Below, in pieces: positions 16,265-25,594 of a DNA stretch of 47,865 nucleotides. Under the pieces are notes generated by a model, which was not told where the DNA came from, searched no databases, and saw only the letters and a program-made list of their open reading frames with translations. The DNA lies in NCBI GenBank assembly GCA_035528275.1, contig DATKYV010000340.1, positions 1 through 47,865 of the forward strand, written 5' to 3'. The translations under genes and the position numbers were made by a program. How positions within the stretch are numbered: position 1 is the stretch's first letter; every line of letters starts with the position of its first letter. This DNA is from DATKYV01 sp035528275 (lineage in GTDB: Bacteria; Acidobacteriota; Terriglobia; UBA7540).

Positions 16265-17038
16265 TGATGGCGTGCTCGCGGTCCAATCATCGCCCTGCCG
16301 CCGAAGTTCGTCGAGCGTCGCCTGCACTTCCTGGTGGATTCGAGTCTGCTCATCCTCGTCGGCTTCCCGTGGGACGGTGACCGGCGGAGCGATGAAAATG
16401 GCCGCGCGCGTGAACGGGTAAGGAATCTGGAAGTGGTCCCAGCTCTTCTGGAAGACGTAGGCGCGCTTCAGGGCGATGTGAAAACAAAGAATCGCGGCGC
16501 CCGTGGGCCTGGCGAGCAGTATGGAACCGCGCTTCGCTACGAAGCGTGGGCCGCGCGGGCCGTCGATACTGAACGCCGTGTCCCGGCCGCTTTTGAGACA
16601 GCGCACCATCTCCGCCAAGGCACGCGAGGCGCCGCGCGAGCTCGAGCCGCGCGCCGCGCCGTAGCCGTGCGCTTGAATGATCCGTGCGACGTACTCGCCG
16701 TCGAAATTCTGGCTGGTCATCACCACGATGCCGCGCTTTCGCCAGAACCACGTGGCGGGGAGAATCTCGCGGTGCCAGAAGGTGTAGATCAAACCTTTGC
16801 CGATTTTCCGCGCCGCCTCCCAGTTTTCCCAACCGTGAATTTCCCAGCGCAGCGTGCGGCCGATGAGGAGAACGGCGAAATATCCAACCCAGGTCGCAAC
16901 AAAGATCTGAAGGCGCTCCCATAGCGTGAAGGTCCGTGGATTTTCTTGCAGCTTTAGATCAGCGGCCGAGGAGAAATTTGCCTCGTCCGTTTCGGATGCG
17001 GCCGTGAGTTTTTGGGGTGAGTCTCCCACGACCGGCAT
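16232..17038 (-). CDS. DUF374 lysophospholipid acyltransferase-like protein
   Basis: 268 residues from the ATG at 17038. The frame continues upstream to 17665, but that part is antiparallel nonsense over the ETF-QO gene and was discarded. DUF374 signatures: LIYTFWHREILPATWFW with the acyltransferase histidine, then VVMTSQNFDGEYVARI, GSSSRGASRALAEM, AFSIDGPRGPRFVAK and PTGAAILC. One hydrophobic segment lies near the N-terminus. It probably acylates lysophospholipid or a lipid A-related acceptor at the inner membrane; the exact acceptor is unknown. The last ten or so residues are encoded by the arm of an inverted repeat. It is last in the TPR/ETF-QO/acyltransferase operon. Confidence 0.82.
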   Translation of the reverse strand: MPVVGDSPQKLTAASETDEANFSSAADLKLQENPRTFTLWERLQIFVATWVGYFAVLLIGRTLRWEIHGWENWEAARKIGKGLIYTFWHREILPATWFWRKRGIVVMTSQNFDGEYVARIIQAHGYGAARGSSSRGASRALAEMVRCLKSGRDTAFSIDGPRGPRFVAKRGSILLARPTGAAILCFHIALKRAYVFQKSWDHFQIPYPFTRAAIFIAPPVTVPREADEDEQTRIHQEVQATLDELRRQGDDWTASTPSRNSKLENRNS

Positions 17039-17139
17039 TCTCTTACAAAAGCGAGGGGATGGCCAGCGACGGAAGTAGCCACCGGGGCGCCTGGCTGGAA
17101 TTGGCGGACCCAAGGCTGCCATGCACTCCCTGTGGCGGC

Positions 17140-18831
<1,692 letters not shown>

Positions 18832-18913
18832 GGAGGATTGCCCCGAACGTTCCCGGCGGGAAGAAATTGGGAGTCCGCGCTGACTTCGCCGGCCCCGGGA
18901 CGCTCCGCAGGCC

Positions 18914-19642
18914 CTATTGGGGTAGGCTCGCGATCTGGTCCTTCAGGCTCTGCGCCAGGCTGGCGTCGGAGGCGAAGCGCTTTTCGAGCTCCTCGTAGAT
19001 CTGCCGTGCCTTGGCGGGCTGTGATGCGCGATACGCGTCCGCCATGGCCAGGCGGGCCATGGATTCCGGGACCGTGGGCGTGGGATGGTCGGCGAGTTCC
19101 TGGTAGACCTTCACGCCCTCTTCCAGTTTTCCGCCCTTAACGAGCTCGCCGGCCAGGGCGAACCGGGCCAGCGAGGCGATGTTCGGATCGGAAGCCGTCG
19201 CCGTTTCCCGCAACGTCTTCATCGCCGCGTCGTGATTACCCAGTTCCGCCTGGCACAGTCCGATGTGGTATCGGGCAAAGCCCACAGCCTTGGGCTGCGG
19301 GATTCCCGAGTACTTCTCCACGACGTCGAGGAACTGCGCCAGCGCCTTCTTGTATTTTTCCTGGGCCGTGGGGAACGACAACATTCCCGGCGGCAGGGTC
19401 CCCAACGACGCGGGCCCCACGTAGGCGCCAAAAGTATCCAGGGCTTCGGCGAGCGCCAGGTTGGCTGCAGCTTCCTGGCGGTCCACGTATATTTTCAGCC
19501 CCACGGCCAGGCCCACCACCGCTACCGCGATCCCCGTGACGGTCAGGATCTCCTTGTAGCGGTTCTTGGCAAAATCCTCGAACTCCTCAAGGGTCGTCTT
19601 GAGTTGGTCTTCCTTCAGTTGCCGCCGGGTTATGTGGGCCAA
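18914..19642 (-). CDS. Membrane-anchored TPR protein (YfgM/BamD-like)
   Basis: 242 residues. A cytoplasmic N-terminus with the TRRQLKEDQ segment typical of YfgM-like proteins is followed by a single membrane helix (about 34-51, ILTVTGIAVAVVGLAVGL). Tetratricopeptide repeats then follow outside the membrane (about 95-225), including GFARYHIGLCQAELGNHDAA and AMADAYRASQPAKARQIYEEL. YfgM-type proteins work with periplasmic chaperones and secretion; that role here is inferred. A strong GAGGAGAGGC ribosome site and a good promoter (19676-19704) make it the first gene of the operon with ETF-QO and DUF374. Confidence 0.75.
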   Translation of the reverse strand: MAHITRRQLKEDQLKTTLEEFEDFAKNRYKEILTVTGIAVAVVGLAVGLKIYVDRQEAAANLALAEALDTFGAYVGPASLGTLPPGMLSFPTAQEKYKKALAQFLDVVEKYSGIPQPKAVGFARYHIGLCQAELGNHDAAMKTLRETATASDPNIASLARFALAGELVKGGKLEEGVKVYQELADHPTPTVPESMARLAMADAYRASQPAKARQIYEELEKRFASDASLAQSLKDQIASLPQ

Positions 19643-19675
19643 GGTTGCCTCTCCTCAATTCGCTTCAACCTTTTC

Positions 19676-19704
19676 ATCTTAGCAACCGACCCAGCAGGCG
19701 TCAA
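19676..19704 (-). promoter_or_regulatory. Promoter of the TPR/ETF-QO/DUF374 operon
   Basis: Minus strand TTGACG (19699-19704), 17 bp spacer, TAAGAT (19676-19681); leader to the ATG of about 27 nt. Confidence 0.6.
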
Positions 19705-19824
19705 TCACCTGCTTCCCCTCGGTGCGGCTGGCCCTGGTATTAACCTCGAGGAGCCCCGTGCTCCAGAAGAGGCAGGCGAGAGAACACGGTTGGCATTTGG
19801 GGAGGACAATTAGTTGCGAAAAAG

Positions 19825-19853
19825 TTGACGCGAGCGTCAAGGGGGCATAAAAT
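19825..19853 (+). promoter_or_regulatory. Promoter of efp
   Basis: TTGACG (19825-19830), 17 bp spacer, TAAAAT (19848-19853). The TTGACGCGAGCGTCAA overlapping the -35 is itself a palindrome (TTGACG/CGTCAA), which could be an operator. Leader of about 78 nt. Confidence 0.6.
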
Positions 19854-19938
19854 GGGTGTTTCGGGCTCGCGCGGGACTGGACTCCGTTGGTCTCCTGCCT
19901 GGATTGAAGCCCCACTCCCAACTGTCTGAGGAATAAGC

Positions 19939-20496
19939 ATGCAAGCCACCGAATTGCGACCGGGAACGGTGATCAAGCACCACGACGAGCTTTACGCCGT
20001 CCACAAGACCGAGCACCGTACGCCGGGCAACAAGCGGGGATTCGTGCAGGCACGCATGCGCAACCTGAATTCCGGCGCCATGATCGACCACCGCTTCCGC
20101 TCCGAGGACGAAGTGGAGCGCGCGGTGATCGACGAGGTCGAAATGCAGTACCTCTATTCCGACGGCGACTCCCTGCACTTCATGAACACCACCACCTTCG
20201 AGCAGATCCACCTGCACAAGGAGGTTGTGGGCGACCGCGCCAACTACCTGGTGCCCGACGTCATGATCAAGCTGGAGTTTTTCGAGGGTCAGCCGATCGA
20301 TATCCTCTTGCCTGCCACCGTCGACCTGAAGGTGGTCGAGACCGAGCCGGGGATCAAAGGGGCTTCCGCCACCAACGTTACCAAGCCCGCCAAGCTGGAA
20401 ACCGGTTTGGTGGTGCAGGTGCCTCCCTTCATCGGCGAGGGTGAAATCATCCGCGTCGATACCGCCGAAGGCGTCTACCTCGAACGGGCAAAGTAG
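19939..20496 (+). CDS. efp: Translation elongation factor P
   Basis: 185 residues, standard EF-P length with three beta-barrel domains: KOW-like domain I (1-65), OB domain II (65-130, with YLYSDGDSLHFMNTTTFEQI) and OB domain III (PGIKGASATNVTKPAKLETG, then IRVDTAEGVYLERAK). It relieves stalling at consecutive prolines. The loop that enters the peptidyl-transferase centre is TPGNKRGF: the tip residue aligned with the modified K34 (E. coli) or R32 (Pseudomonas) is Asn31. No epmA, epmB or earP is in the window. It stands alone downstream of a good promoter. Stop is followed by GC-rich sequence and a REP palindrome at 20607. Confidence 0.95.
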   Translation: MQATELRPGTVIKHHDELYAVHKTEHRTPGNKRGFVQARMRNLNSGAMIDHRFRSEDEVERAVIDEVEMQYLYSDGDSLHFMNTTTFEQIHLHKEVVGDRANYLVPDVMIKLEFFEGQPIDILLPATVDLKVVETEPGIKGASATNVTKPAKLETGLVVQVPPFIGEGEIIRVDTAEGVYLERAK

Positions 20497-20606
20497 CGCC
20501 ACGCGGCGGCCGCCGGGGCGCCGCGAACGCGGAGCGGCTCCATGCGGCGTGCTATTCCTTCACCAGAGTAATTTACCAAGGATTGCAGAGTGTTGTGACG
20601 ACCGCG

Positions 20607-20651
20607 CTGTAGCGGCGCCGGGTTTCCGGCGCTCACAGAGCGCCGCTACAG
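20607..20651. repeat. REP-like palindrome
   Basis: A perfect 11 bp inverted repeat CTGTAGCGGCG/CGCCGCTACAG encloses a GCCGG..CCGGC inner element. It belongs to the same TGTAGCGGCG family as the modules in polB and at 30 kb. It lies between the convergent efp and secreted-protein genes, where it could also stop transcription. Confidence 0.8.
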
Positions 20652-20683
20652 GAAAACTCTGCCCCTATACGGGGCAATCGTCA

Positions 20684-21490
20684 TTAGAACGGAATTTCGT
20701 GGTCGGTCTTGAGCTCGAGGCCCTGGGGCGTAATCTTGTAGACGGCTTCGTGGCGAGGCGGATTGCGCCCTTGCGAGGTTTCCTGGATGAATTCCTTTTC
20801 CTTGAGGTAGCGAATCATTACCGTATCCTCCGCGACTTCCATTTTGCCGTCATACACGTCTTGCGTCTCCCACAGTGTCTTCAGAGATTCGCCGTCGTAG
20901 GCGTATAGCGCAGCGCTCAGGCGCGGATGGCTCTTTCCCGGGCGCGTACCGAAGACAAAAAATAGGAGGTCGCCGGATCCCTCGCTGGGGAGAAATTCGT
21001 AGTTGAGGTCTGTGTAAGGAACGAACGGCGTCACAGTGACCAGGCGGGTCTTGCCGTCACGGCGCTCGAATATCGCCAGGACGTTGATCCGGTTGTTGCG
21101 TGTCCAGCCCAGCGTGTAACCGGCGCCGATCACCACGCCGCCCTTCCACGGCTCGGCGAAGCATTTGGGCCAGGCAAAAGTCGGATAGCGCAGCTTCGCG
21201 AAGGCGGCTTCCAGCTCGCGCCGGACCTCGACGCTCGTGACGTTGCGGTCGGCGATCCATTCCTGGAGATGATCCAGCACGCGCTTCTGAATGTCGCCGG
21301 CGATCTCGCCGGACTCGTCCAGGTGTTTGCCGCGCAGGTTCCACGCCTGGTAACTCACGTATTCGGGGAGGTCGGAGGGAGACGGGGGCGCTTCGGCTTT
21401 TTTCTTCTTCGCCTCCGCTAGGCCCGCGGCGCAAACCGCCATCACGGCGACCGCCAACACCAGTAGGGTCAGCCTTTGCATTGCTTTCAT
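20684..21490 (-). CDS. Secreted protein of unknown function
   Basis: 268 residues from the ATG at 21490 (MKAMQRLTLL); an ATG at 21529 adds 13 residues before the signal and is less likely. Signal peptide about 1-25, ending AGLAEA, then a lysine run. The mature part contains several aromatic strands (GAGYTLGWTRNNRINVLAIFER, VTPFVPYTDLNYEFLPSEGSG) and no cysteine motif, membrane helix or catalytic signature I recognise. It may be a beta-rich periplasmic protein. Convergent with efp across a REP palindrome. Confidence 0.7.
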   Translation of the reverse strand: MKAMQRLTLLVLAVAVMAVCAAGLAEAKKKKAEAPPSPSDLPEYVSYQAWNLRGKHLDESGEIAGDIQKRVLDHLQEWIADRNVTSVEVRRELEAAFAKLRYPTFAWPKCFAEPWKGGVVIGAGYTLGWTRNNRINVLAIFERRDGKTRLVTVTPFVPYTDLNYEFLPSEGSGDLLFFVFGTRPGKSHPRLSAALYAYDGESLKTLWETQDVYDGKMEVAEDTVMIRYLKEKEFIQETSQGRNPPRHEAVYKITPQGLELKTDHEIPF

Positions 21491-21665
21491 TTCCCGTCCG
21501 TTCCTGGAGCAACGACTTTGTCGAATCATAGGGTTTCGTTATCTAGAGATGAGCCTTTATCCCGAAAGGTTGGCATCCCCCGGCGGCTCAACTCAAAGCA
21601 GAAATGATAGCCGAGAATCTTGAATTCGGCCACAATCCGTTCTTCAGCCGCAGAGGCGAGTTGGC

Positions 21666-21820
21666 TCAATTGGCGCCGAAGATATAAAGGTCGTAGACGA
21701 AGTCAGGGCGGGCGGAATACAACACGCGACGCCCCCACTCCCCGCCCCAAGTCTCGGTGCGGTCGAAATAGGCCGAACTGGGTGAAATGCCGGGCCCCCG
21801 CTGTTGTCCGTCACATACTG
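21666..21820 (-). pseudogene. Possible gene remnant (C-terminal fragment)
   Basis: The minus strand reads a protein-like tail containing AYFDRTETWGGEWG and PDFVYDLYIFGAN, then TGA at 21666. About 45 codons up, sense continues only in another frame (YVTDNSGG), which suggests a frameshifted remnant. No start codon or ribosome site. No family recognised. Confidence 0.3.
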
Positions 21821-21977
21821 ACCGCCCTAGAGCCACACAGTGGAATCCGGCGCAGTCATTGCACGCAGTTTTCAGTCATGTTGTCCATTCGGCGACCGCT
21901 GGGGAGCTTCACCCACCGAAAATGGAAAATCCCGCTGCGCGAAGTCGCGACGACTGAATGCCCATACCTGACATGTT

Positions 21978-22007
21978 TTGACAATTCGCCGGCCGTTGCA
22001 GTACCGT
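21978..22007 (+). promoter_or_regulatory. Possible promoter of small lipoprotein gene
   Basis: Perfect TTGACA (21978-21983), 18 bp spacer, TACCGT (22002-22007). The ATG at 22031 follows a GGAGGAT site (22021-22027), so the leader would be about 17 nt. Confidence 0.45.
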
Positions 22008-22030
22008 GGATGCACCCCGTGGAGGATCCT

Positions 22031-22441
22031 ATGCGTTTCGTGCTAGCTTGCCTGGTGGGCTTGGGAATGGTTCTGGCCGGCTGCAGCAGGTCGAACGGCC
22101 CGCAATCAAAAGAAGCGGTGAAGGCTGCGATCGAGGCTCACCTTGCGCAGCGCAAGAACGTCGTGCTTTCCAACATGACCCTCGAGGTTCAGGACGTCAA
22201 ATTCACCGGCGACACGGCGGAGGCCCAAGTCAATTTCCGCAGCAAGCAGGCATCGGACCTGGTTGTGGGCGTTCGCTACCTTCTGCGCAGGAGCGGGGAC
22301 ACGTGGAAGGTGGAATCCAGTTCGCCGACCAGCGGCATGGGCGGCGCCGCGCACGGCGGCATGGGAACGAACCCTCACGGCGAGAGCGATGTCATGCCCG
22401 CGCCTTCCACCGAGACTCCAGCCCCTCAATCAAGCCATTAA
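22031..22441 (+). CDS. Small lipoprotein of unknown function
   Basis: 136 residues. The start is set by GGAGG 5-9 nt upstream; the same frame continues further upstream but has no coding character. Lipobox LAGC with the acylated cysteine at residue 18. The mature part (about 25-95) alternates charged and hydrophobic residues (SNMTLEVQDVKFTGDTAEAQVNF), like a small NTF2-like or cystatin-like fold. The tail is glycine-, histidine- and proline-rich (GGAAHGGMGTNPHGESD), which could bind metal. Its 3' end overlaps the convergent P1 peptidase by 12 bp. Confidence 0.78.
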   Translation: MRFVLACLVGLGMVLAGCSRSNGPQSKEAVKAAIEAHLAQRKNVVLSNMTLEVQDVKFTGDTAEAQVNFRSKQASDLVVGVRYLLRRSGDTWKVESSSPTSGMGGAAHGGMGTNPHGESDVMPAPSTETPAPQSSH

Positions 22442-23416
22442 GCTCTCGAGCTCCCGCCGGGATGGTACGCCACCCAGGCTCCGAGCCGCTCGGACGGCGC
22501 GCACGATGGCGCGGGCGGTGGCTTCAGCCGCGGCCGTTCCCAGCGTGTTGAGGTCGGCAGTCTTCCGGCCGGCCGAGAGCGCGAACACCAGGTCTCCATC
22601 ATACCGGGTGTGGACGGGTGAGATGGCGCGGGCCAACCCGTCCTGGGCCATCTCCGCGACCTTGCTGGCTTGCAGTTTGTCGAGCGCGGCGTTGGTCATC
22701 ACCACGGCGAGCGTGGTGTTCGTCGCCCCGAAGGTCTTGCGAATCTTGCCCTCGAACATTCGCTGCGCGGTGCCGACGAACCGTGTGGAGCGGCGCGAGG
22801 CGCGCGCGCCGGCGATTACCTCTCCGGCCGCCGGCCCGATGACGTCTCCGAAGGCGTTCACCACGACCAGCGCGTGCACTTCCACACCGCCCCGCAGGGC
22901 GAAAGTCTGATATCCCACGCCGCCTTTGGTGGCTCGGGAGAGGCCGTAGAGCTTTCCTACGGTAGCTCCGGTTCCCGCGCCCACCGAGCCCTCGGCGACG
23001 ATGGAACGCGCCGCGCGACACGCGGCGAGTGCCATTCTGGGTGTGGGTCGCGCTCGAGGCGAACCGACGTTCAGGTCGAAGATGACCGCGCCCGGAACAA
23101 TGGGGATTCGATTCCTCCCCGCCGCGAAGCCCACGCCGCGCGCCTCCAGGAAGTGCATGACGCCGGCCGCGGCGTCCAGCCCATAAGCGCTTCCCCCGGT
23201 GAGGAAGACGGCGTGAACGCGCTCCACCAGATGGCCGGGAAGGCAGGGTGCGATCTCCCGCGTTCCGGCGGCGGACCCGCGGATGTCCACGCCGCACACA
23301 GCGCCGCTTTCGCACAGAACAACCGTGCAACCGGTCAGCCCGCGAAAATCGCTGGCGTGGCCAATGCGGATTCCTGGCAAGGTTGGGAGCTGCGATTTCG
23401 CCCTTCGTCCACGCAT
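22430..23416 (-). CDS. P1-family (DmpA/NylC-like) peptidase
   Basis: 328 residues. Family P1/S58 enzymes are self-cleaving N-terminal nucleophile hydrolases: aminopeptidases (DmpA) or amide hydrolases (NylC). Recognisable segments are GIRIGHASD at the N-terminus, FLTGGSAYGLDAAAGVM, GSVGAGTGATVGK and GATNTTLAVVMTNA. The self-cleavage site is predicted at N233-T234, so threonine would be the nucleophile, as in NylC, rather than the Ser of DmpA. No signal peptide, so cytoplasmic. Convergent with the lipoprotein gene at 22031. Substrate unknown. Confidence 0.87.
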   Translation of the reverse strand: MRGRRAKSQLPTLPGIRIGHASDFRGLTGCTVVLCESGAVCGVDIRGSAAGTREIAPCLPGHLVERVHAVFLTGGSAYGLDAAAGVMHFLEARGVGFAAGRNRIPIVPGAVIFDLNVGSPRARPTPRMALAACRAARSIVAEGSVGAGTGATVGKLYGLSRATKGGVGYQTFALRGGVEVHALVVVNAFGDVIGPAAGEVIAGARASRRSTRFVGTAQRMFEGKIRKTFGATNTTLAVVMTNAALDKLQASKVAEMAQDGLARAISPVHTRYDGDLVFALSAGRKTADLNTLGTAAAEATARAIVRAVRAARSLGGVPSRRELESLMA

Positions 23417-23465
23417 CGTTTGTTCCGCTCGGCGCCTAGGGCTTCGCTCGGGGCAGAAAGAAGAA

Positions 23466-23492
23466 GGCCCGTCCCGCTCTGCGGGACCGGCC
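23466..23492 (-). terminator. Rho-independent terminator after lipoprotein gene
   Basis: GGCC-C-GTCCCGC loop TCT GCGGGAC-C-GGCC: a 7 bp GC stem extended by 4 bp after one mismatch, followed on the minus strand by the T-rich TTCTTCTTTCT. It lies 25 bp past the stop at 23518. Confidence 0.65.
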
Positions 23493-23517
23493 TGGCCCGA
23501 AAATGAGCTTCGCCGCC

Positions 23518-24405
23518 TTAAAGGCGTTTAATTGCCGCCTTGATATCTTCCTGGAGTTTCTTTGCCGCTTTCTCCTTGTCCTTGTTGGGATTGTCCTTCA
23601 GCAAGGCGAGCGCGGCCTTCGCGGCCTCATCGGCCTCGTTGCAGAGCACCCGCAGCTTCTGGGAGTCGCGCATGTGTTTCCGGTCAAAGAGGCCCGCGCC
23701 TTGGAGCACTTGGTTGCCCAAATAGATGGCGAAATCCGCTCCGTCAATCTTGACGGGGCCGGCCTGCAAGGCCGTCCGTGCTTTCGCCCGATCCCCGCCG
23801 ACCATTGCCGCCAGGGCGTCATCGATCCCCTTGCGCTGCGCGTCGATGGCGGCGGCCTCCTGATCTTGGGGCTCAATCCAACCTCCCTCCATTACATGCT
23901 TGAGCTGCACCACTTCTACCGGCCCTTCGGCGGAAGGGAAGGGCGCTTCCAGAGTAAACTCCTTGGAGACTCTCTCTCCCTCGGTGATCCTGTGCGCCAC
24001 CTCGCCCAGACCCAGCGCGGCCCGCGACCCGTACTGGAGGTAGTCGTGACGCAGCCTCGAAAAGTCACCCTGGAAACTCGGATTCTTCGTCTTCTCCGCG
24101 CCTTCGGTATAGGCGTCTGCCAGCTCCTTGTAGGCGTTGAGCAAGCCGGAATAGATGGCCACCTGCAACACGCGCGCCCGTTCGGTGAACTGGTTGGGCG
24201 GCGTGGCCGTGGCCGCGCCATCGGAGAATTCCAGTGCGCGGTTGAACTGTCCTTTCTTGAGCATGTCCTTGGCGCTGTCGTATTCATACGCCACCCCGGT
24301 GGGGCGCGGGACCGGCGCCGAGCAGCTCGCGATCAGGATCAGGGAAAGAAGGCTTGGAACAATCAGGCGGCGAATGTAAGCGGCTGAACGATGACATTCC
24401 TTCAT
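23518..24405 (-). CDS. Lipoprotein of unknown function, helical
   Basis: 295 residues; GGAGG site about 7 nt upstream of the ATG. Signal peptide with lipobox LIASC (cysteine at residue 28). The mature protein is mostly helical: YDSAKDMLKKGQFNRALEF resembles a single TPR-like hairpin near residue 45, and the C-terminus is a lysine-rich helix (NPNKDKEKAAKKLQEDIKAA). No known domain. It has its own promoter (24564-24592) and terminator (23466-23492), so it is a single-gene unit. Probably a periplasm-facing lipoprotein. Confidence 0.78.
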   Translation of the reverse strand: MKECHRSAAYIRRLIVPSLLSLILIASCSAPVPRPTGVAYEYDSAKDMLKKGQFNRALEFSDGAATATPPNQFTERARVLQVAIYSGLLNAYKELADAYTEGAEKTKNPSFQGDFSRLRHDYLQYGSRAALGLGEVAHRITEGERVSKEFTLEAPFPSAEGPVEVVQLKHVMEGGWIEPQDQEAAAIDAQRKGIDDALAAMVGGDRAKARTALQAGPVKIDGADFAIYLGNQVLQGAGLFDRKHMRDSQKLRVLCNEADEAAKAALALLKDNPNKDKEKAAKKLQEDIKAAIKRL

Positions 24406-24563
24406 GATGATTCCTCCCTCGTGGCGTCATTGCGGCGAGCATCGAGCCTGCGGTTCATTCCCGGGCAGGAGACCTGCCGCCCGCCGCAGCGAGGCGCATC
24501 CCTTTCCCTCCTCACAATGGTGGGATGAGGAGAAAAAGACAAGCCAGATTGCTTTGCGCGCAC

Positions 24564-24592
24564 AATATATGCCAAGCCTCTTGCGAATTCAA
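24564..24592 (-). promoter_or_regulatory. Promoter of helical lipoprotein gene
   Basis: Minus strand TTGAAT (24587-24592), 17 bp spacer, TATATT (24564-24569). The leader to the ATG at 24405 is about 150 nt; the rest of 24406-24826 holds no gene I can support. Confidence 0.55.
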
Positions 24593-24826
24593 CGGTCGCG
24601 GTGGGGCGGCTCGGTCGAAGTGGGAAGGCGCGCGTGCCGGCTCTGAAGATCCCTTCGGTTGCTGCCGCGGCGGGAACGATTCGCCCCCGGCGACTGAAAA
24701 AGCGATTCCACCCTGGGGCGCCGGGGGAGATGGACACTCACCGGAAGTCGGGCGGCGCCACCGCTTCTTACGAGATTCGCCACGGCGGAGAATACCGCCA
24801 CCGAGCGCCCCTGAAAGGACCCTTTG

Positions 24827-25192
24827 CTACATGCCGTGTTCGGCATTGAGGACGTACGCCTGATCTCGACCGGCGAAGCGGATCTGCACCAAGCACTGCT
24901 TCTTCTCGGGCGTCTGGGAATAGCGGAGTTCGTCGCGCCGCACCTTCTCTTCGAGCGACACCGCCTTGCAGGTGTGCTTGGCAACGATTTCATTATTCTG
25001 CCAGAACTGGACTTCTTTGGCGCTCTCGTCCACAACCACTTTGTACTTGCCGGGCGGCAACACCTGTCCATCCGGCAGGATGCTCTCTTCAGTGATGGTG
25101 ACGATTCTTGCTTTGCCGGCAAATGCCAGGCCGGCGACAAACGTGATGACGACCAGCGAGGCGAACAGCGCTTTGAGCATCTTCTTGGTCAT
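24827..25192 (-). CDS. Small secreted protein of unknown function
   Basis: 121 residues. Clear signal peptide (about 1-26, ending GLAFAG). The mature part has the LPDGQVLPPGKYKVVVDESAKEV segment, a beta-sandwich type of sequence met in several small exported Acidobacteriota proteins, then WQNNEIVAKHTCK and DELRYSQ. Two cysteines could form a disulfide. No catalytic motif. GGAGGGAAA lies 6-14 nt upstream of the ATG. Role unknown. Confidence 0.75.
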   Translation of the reverse strand: MTKKMLKALFASLVVITFVAGLAFAGKARIVTITEESILPDGQVLPPGKYKVVVDESAKEVQFWQNNEIVAKHTCKAVSLEEKVRRDELRYSQTPEKKQCLVQIRFAGRDQAYVLNAEHGM

Positions 25193-25594
25193 AGATTTCC
25201 CTCCCCACTCGAACCCCGTGCTTCATGCGAGGGGAGACTGGTCACAGTCCCCAACTCGCCGTGCCGCGCGGGCCTCAGAAAGACGCCGGAACCGCGAGCC
25301 TCGCAGGCGCGCGCCGGCGTCTCGACCCCTGAGGTGGATGCACATAGATGGCCACGGACTGCGCCGCCGGAGCACCGTTGCCCGGTGGTTATTGTCTTGC
25401 TGCTGAGCGCGATACGAATTCCGACAAGTCCGGCCCGACACGTTATCGGAGCGACGGCCGGTCAACTTGAGCTTGCACATTGCGAGAAAACGCGCCGCGA
25501 CTTCCGGTCGGAAGACAAATCTTCCGCCGGCAGGGGCGATTAAGTCTGAGGTGAAGAGTGGATGTCCGCGAGTTCCCGGCGAAGAGGTGCGTTC
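25193..25594. other. Intergenic region, nothing identified
   Basis: About 400 bp between the small secreted protein and the alcohol dehydrogenase, both on the minus strand. No gene, tRNA or clear promoter was found; only scattered short GC palindromes. Confidence 0.4.

Noticed and set aside
21620..22030. Upstream extension of the small lipoprotein gene
   Set aside because: The lipobox and ribosome site place the start at 22031; the extension reads basic, low-complexity sequence.
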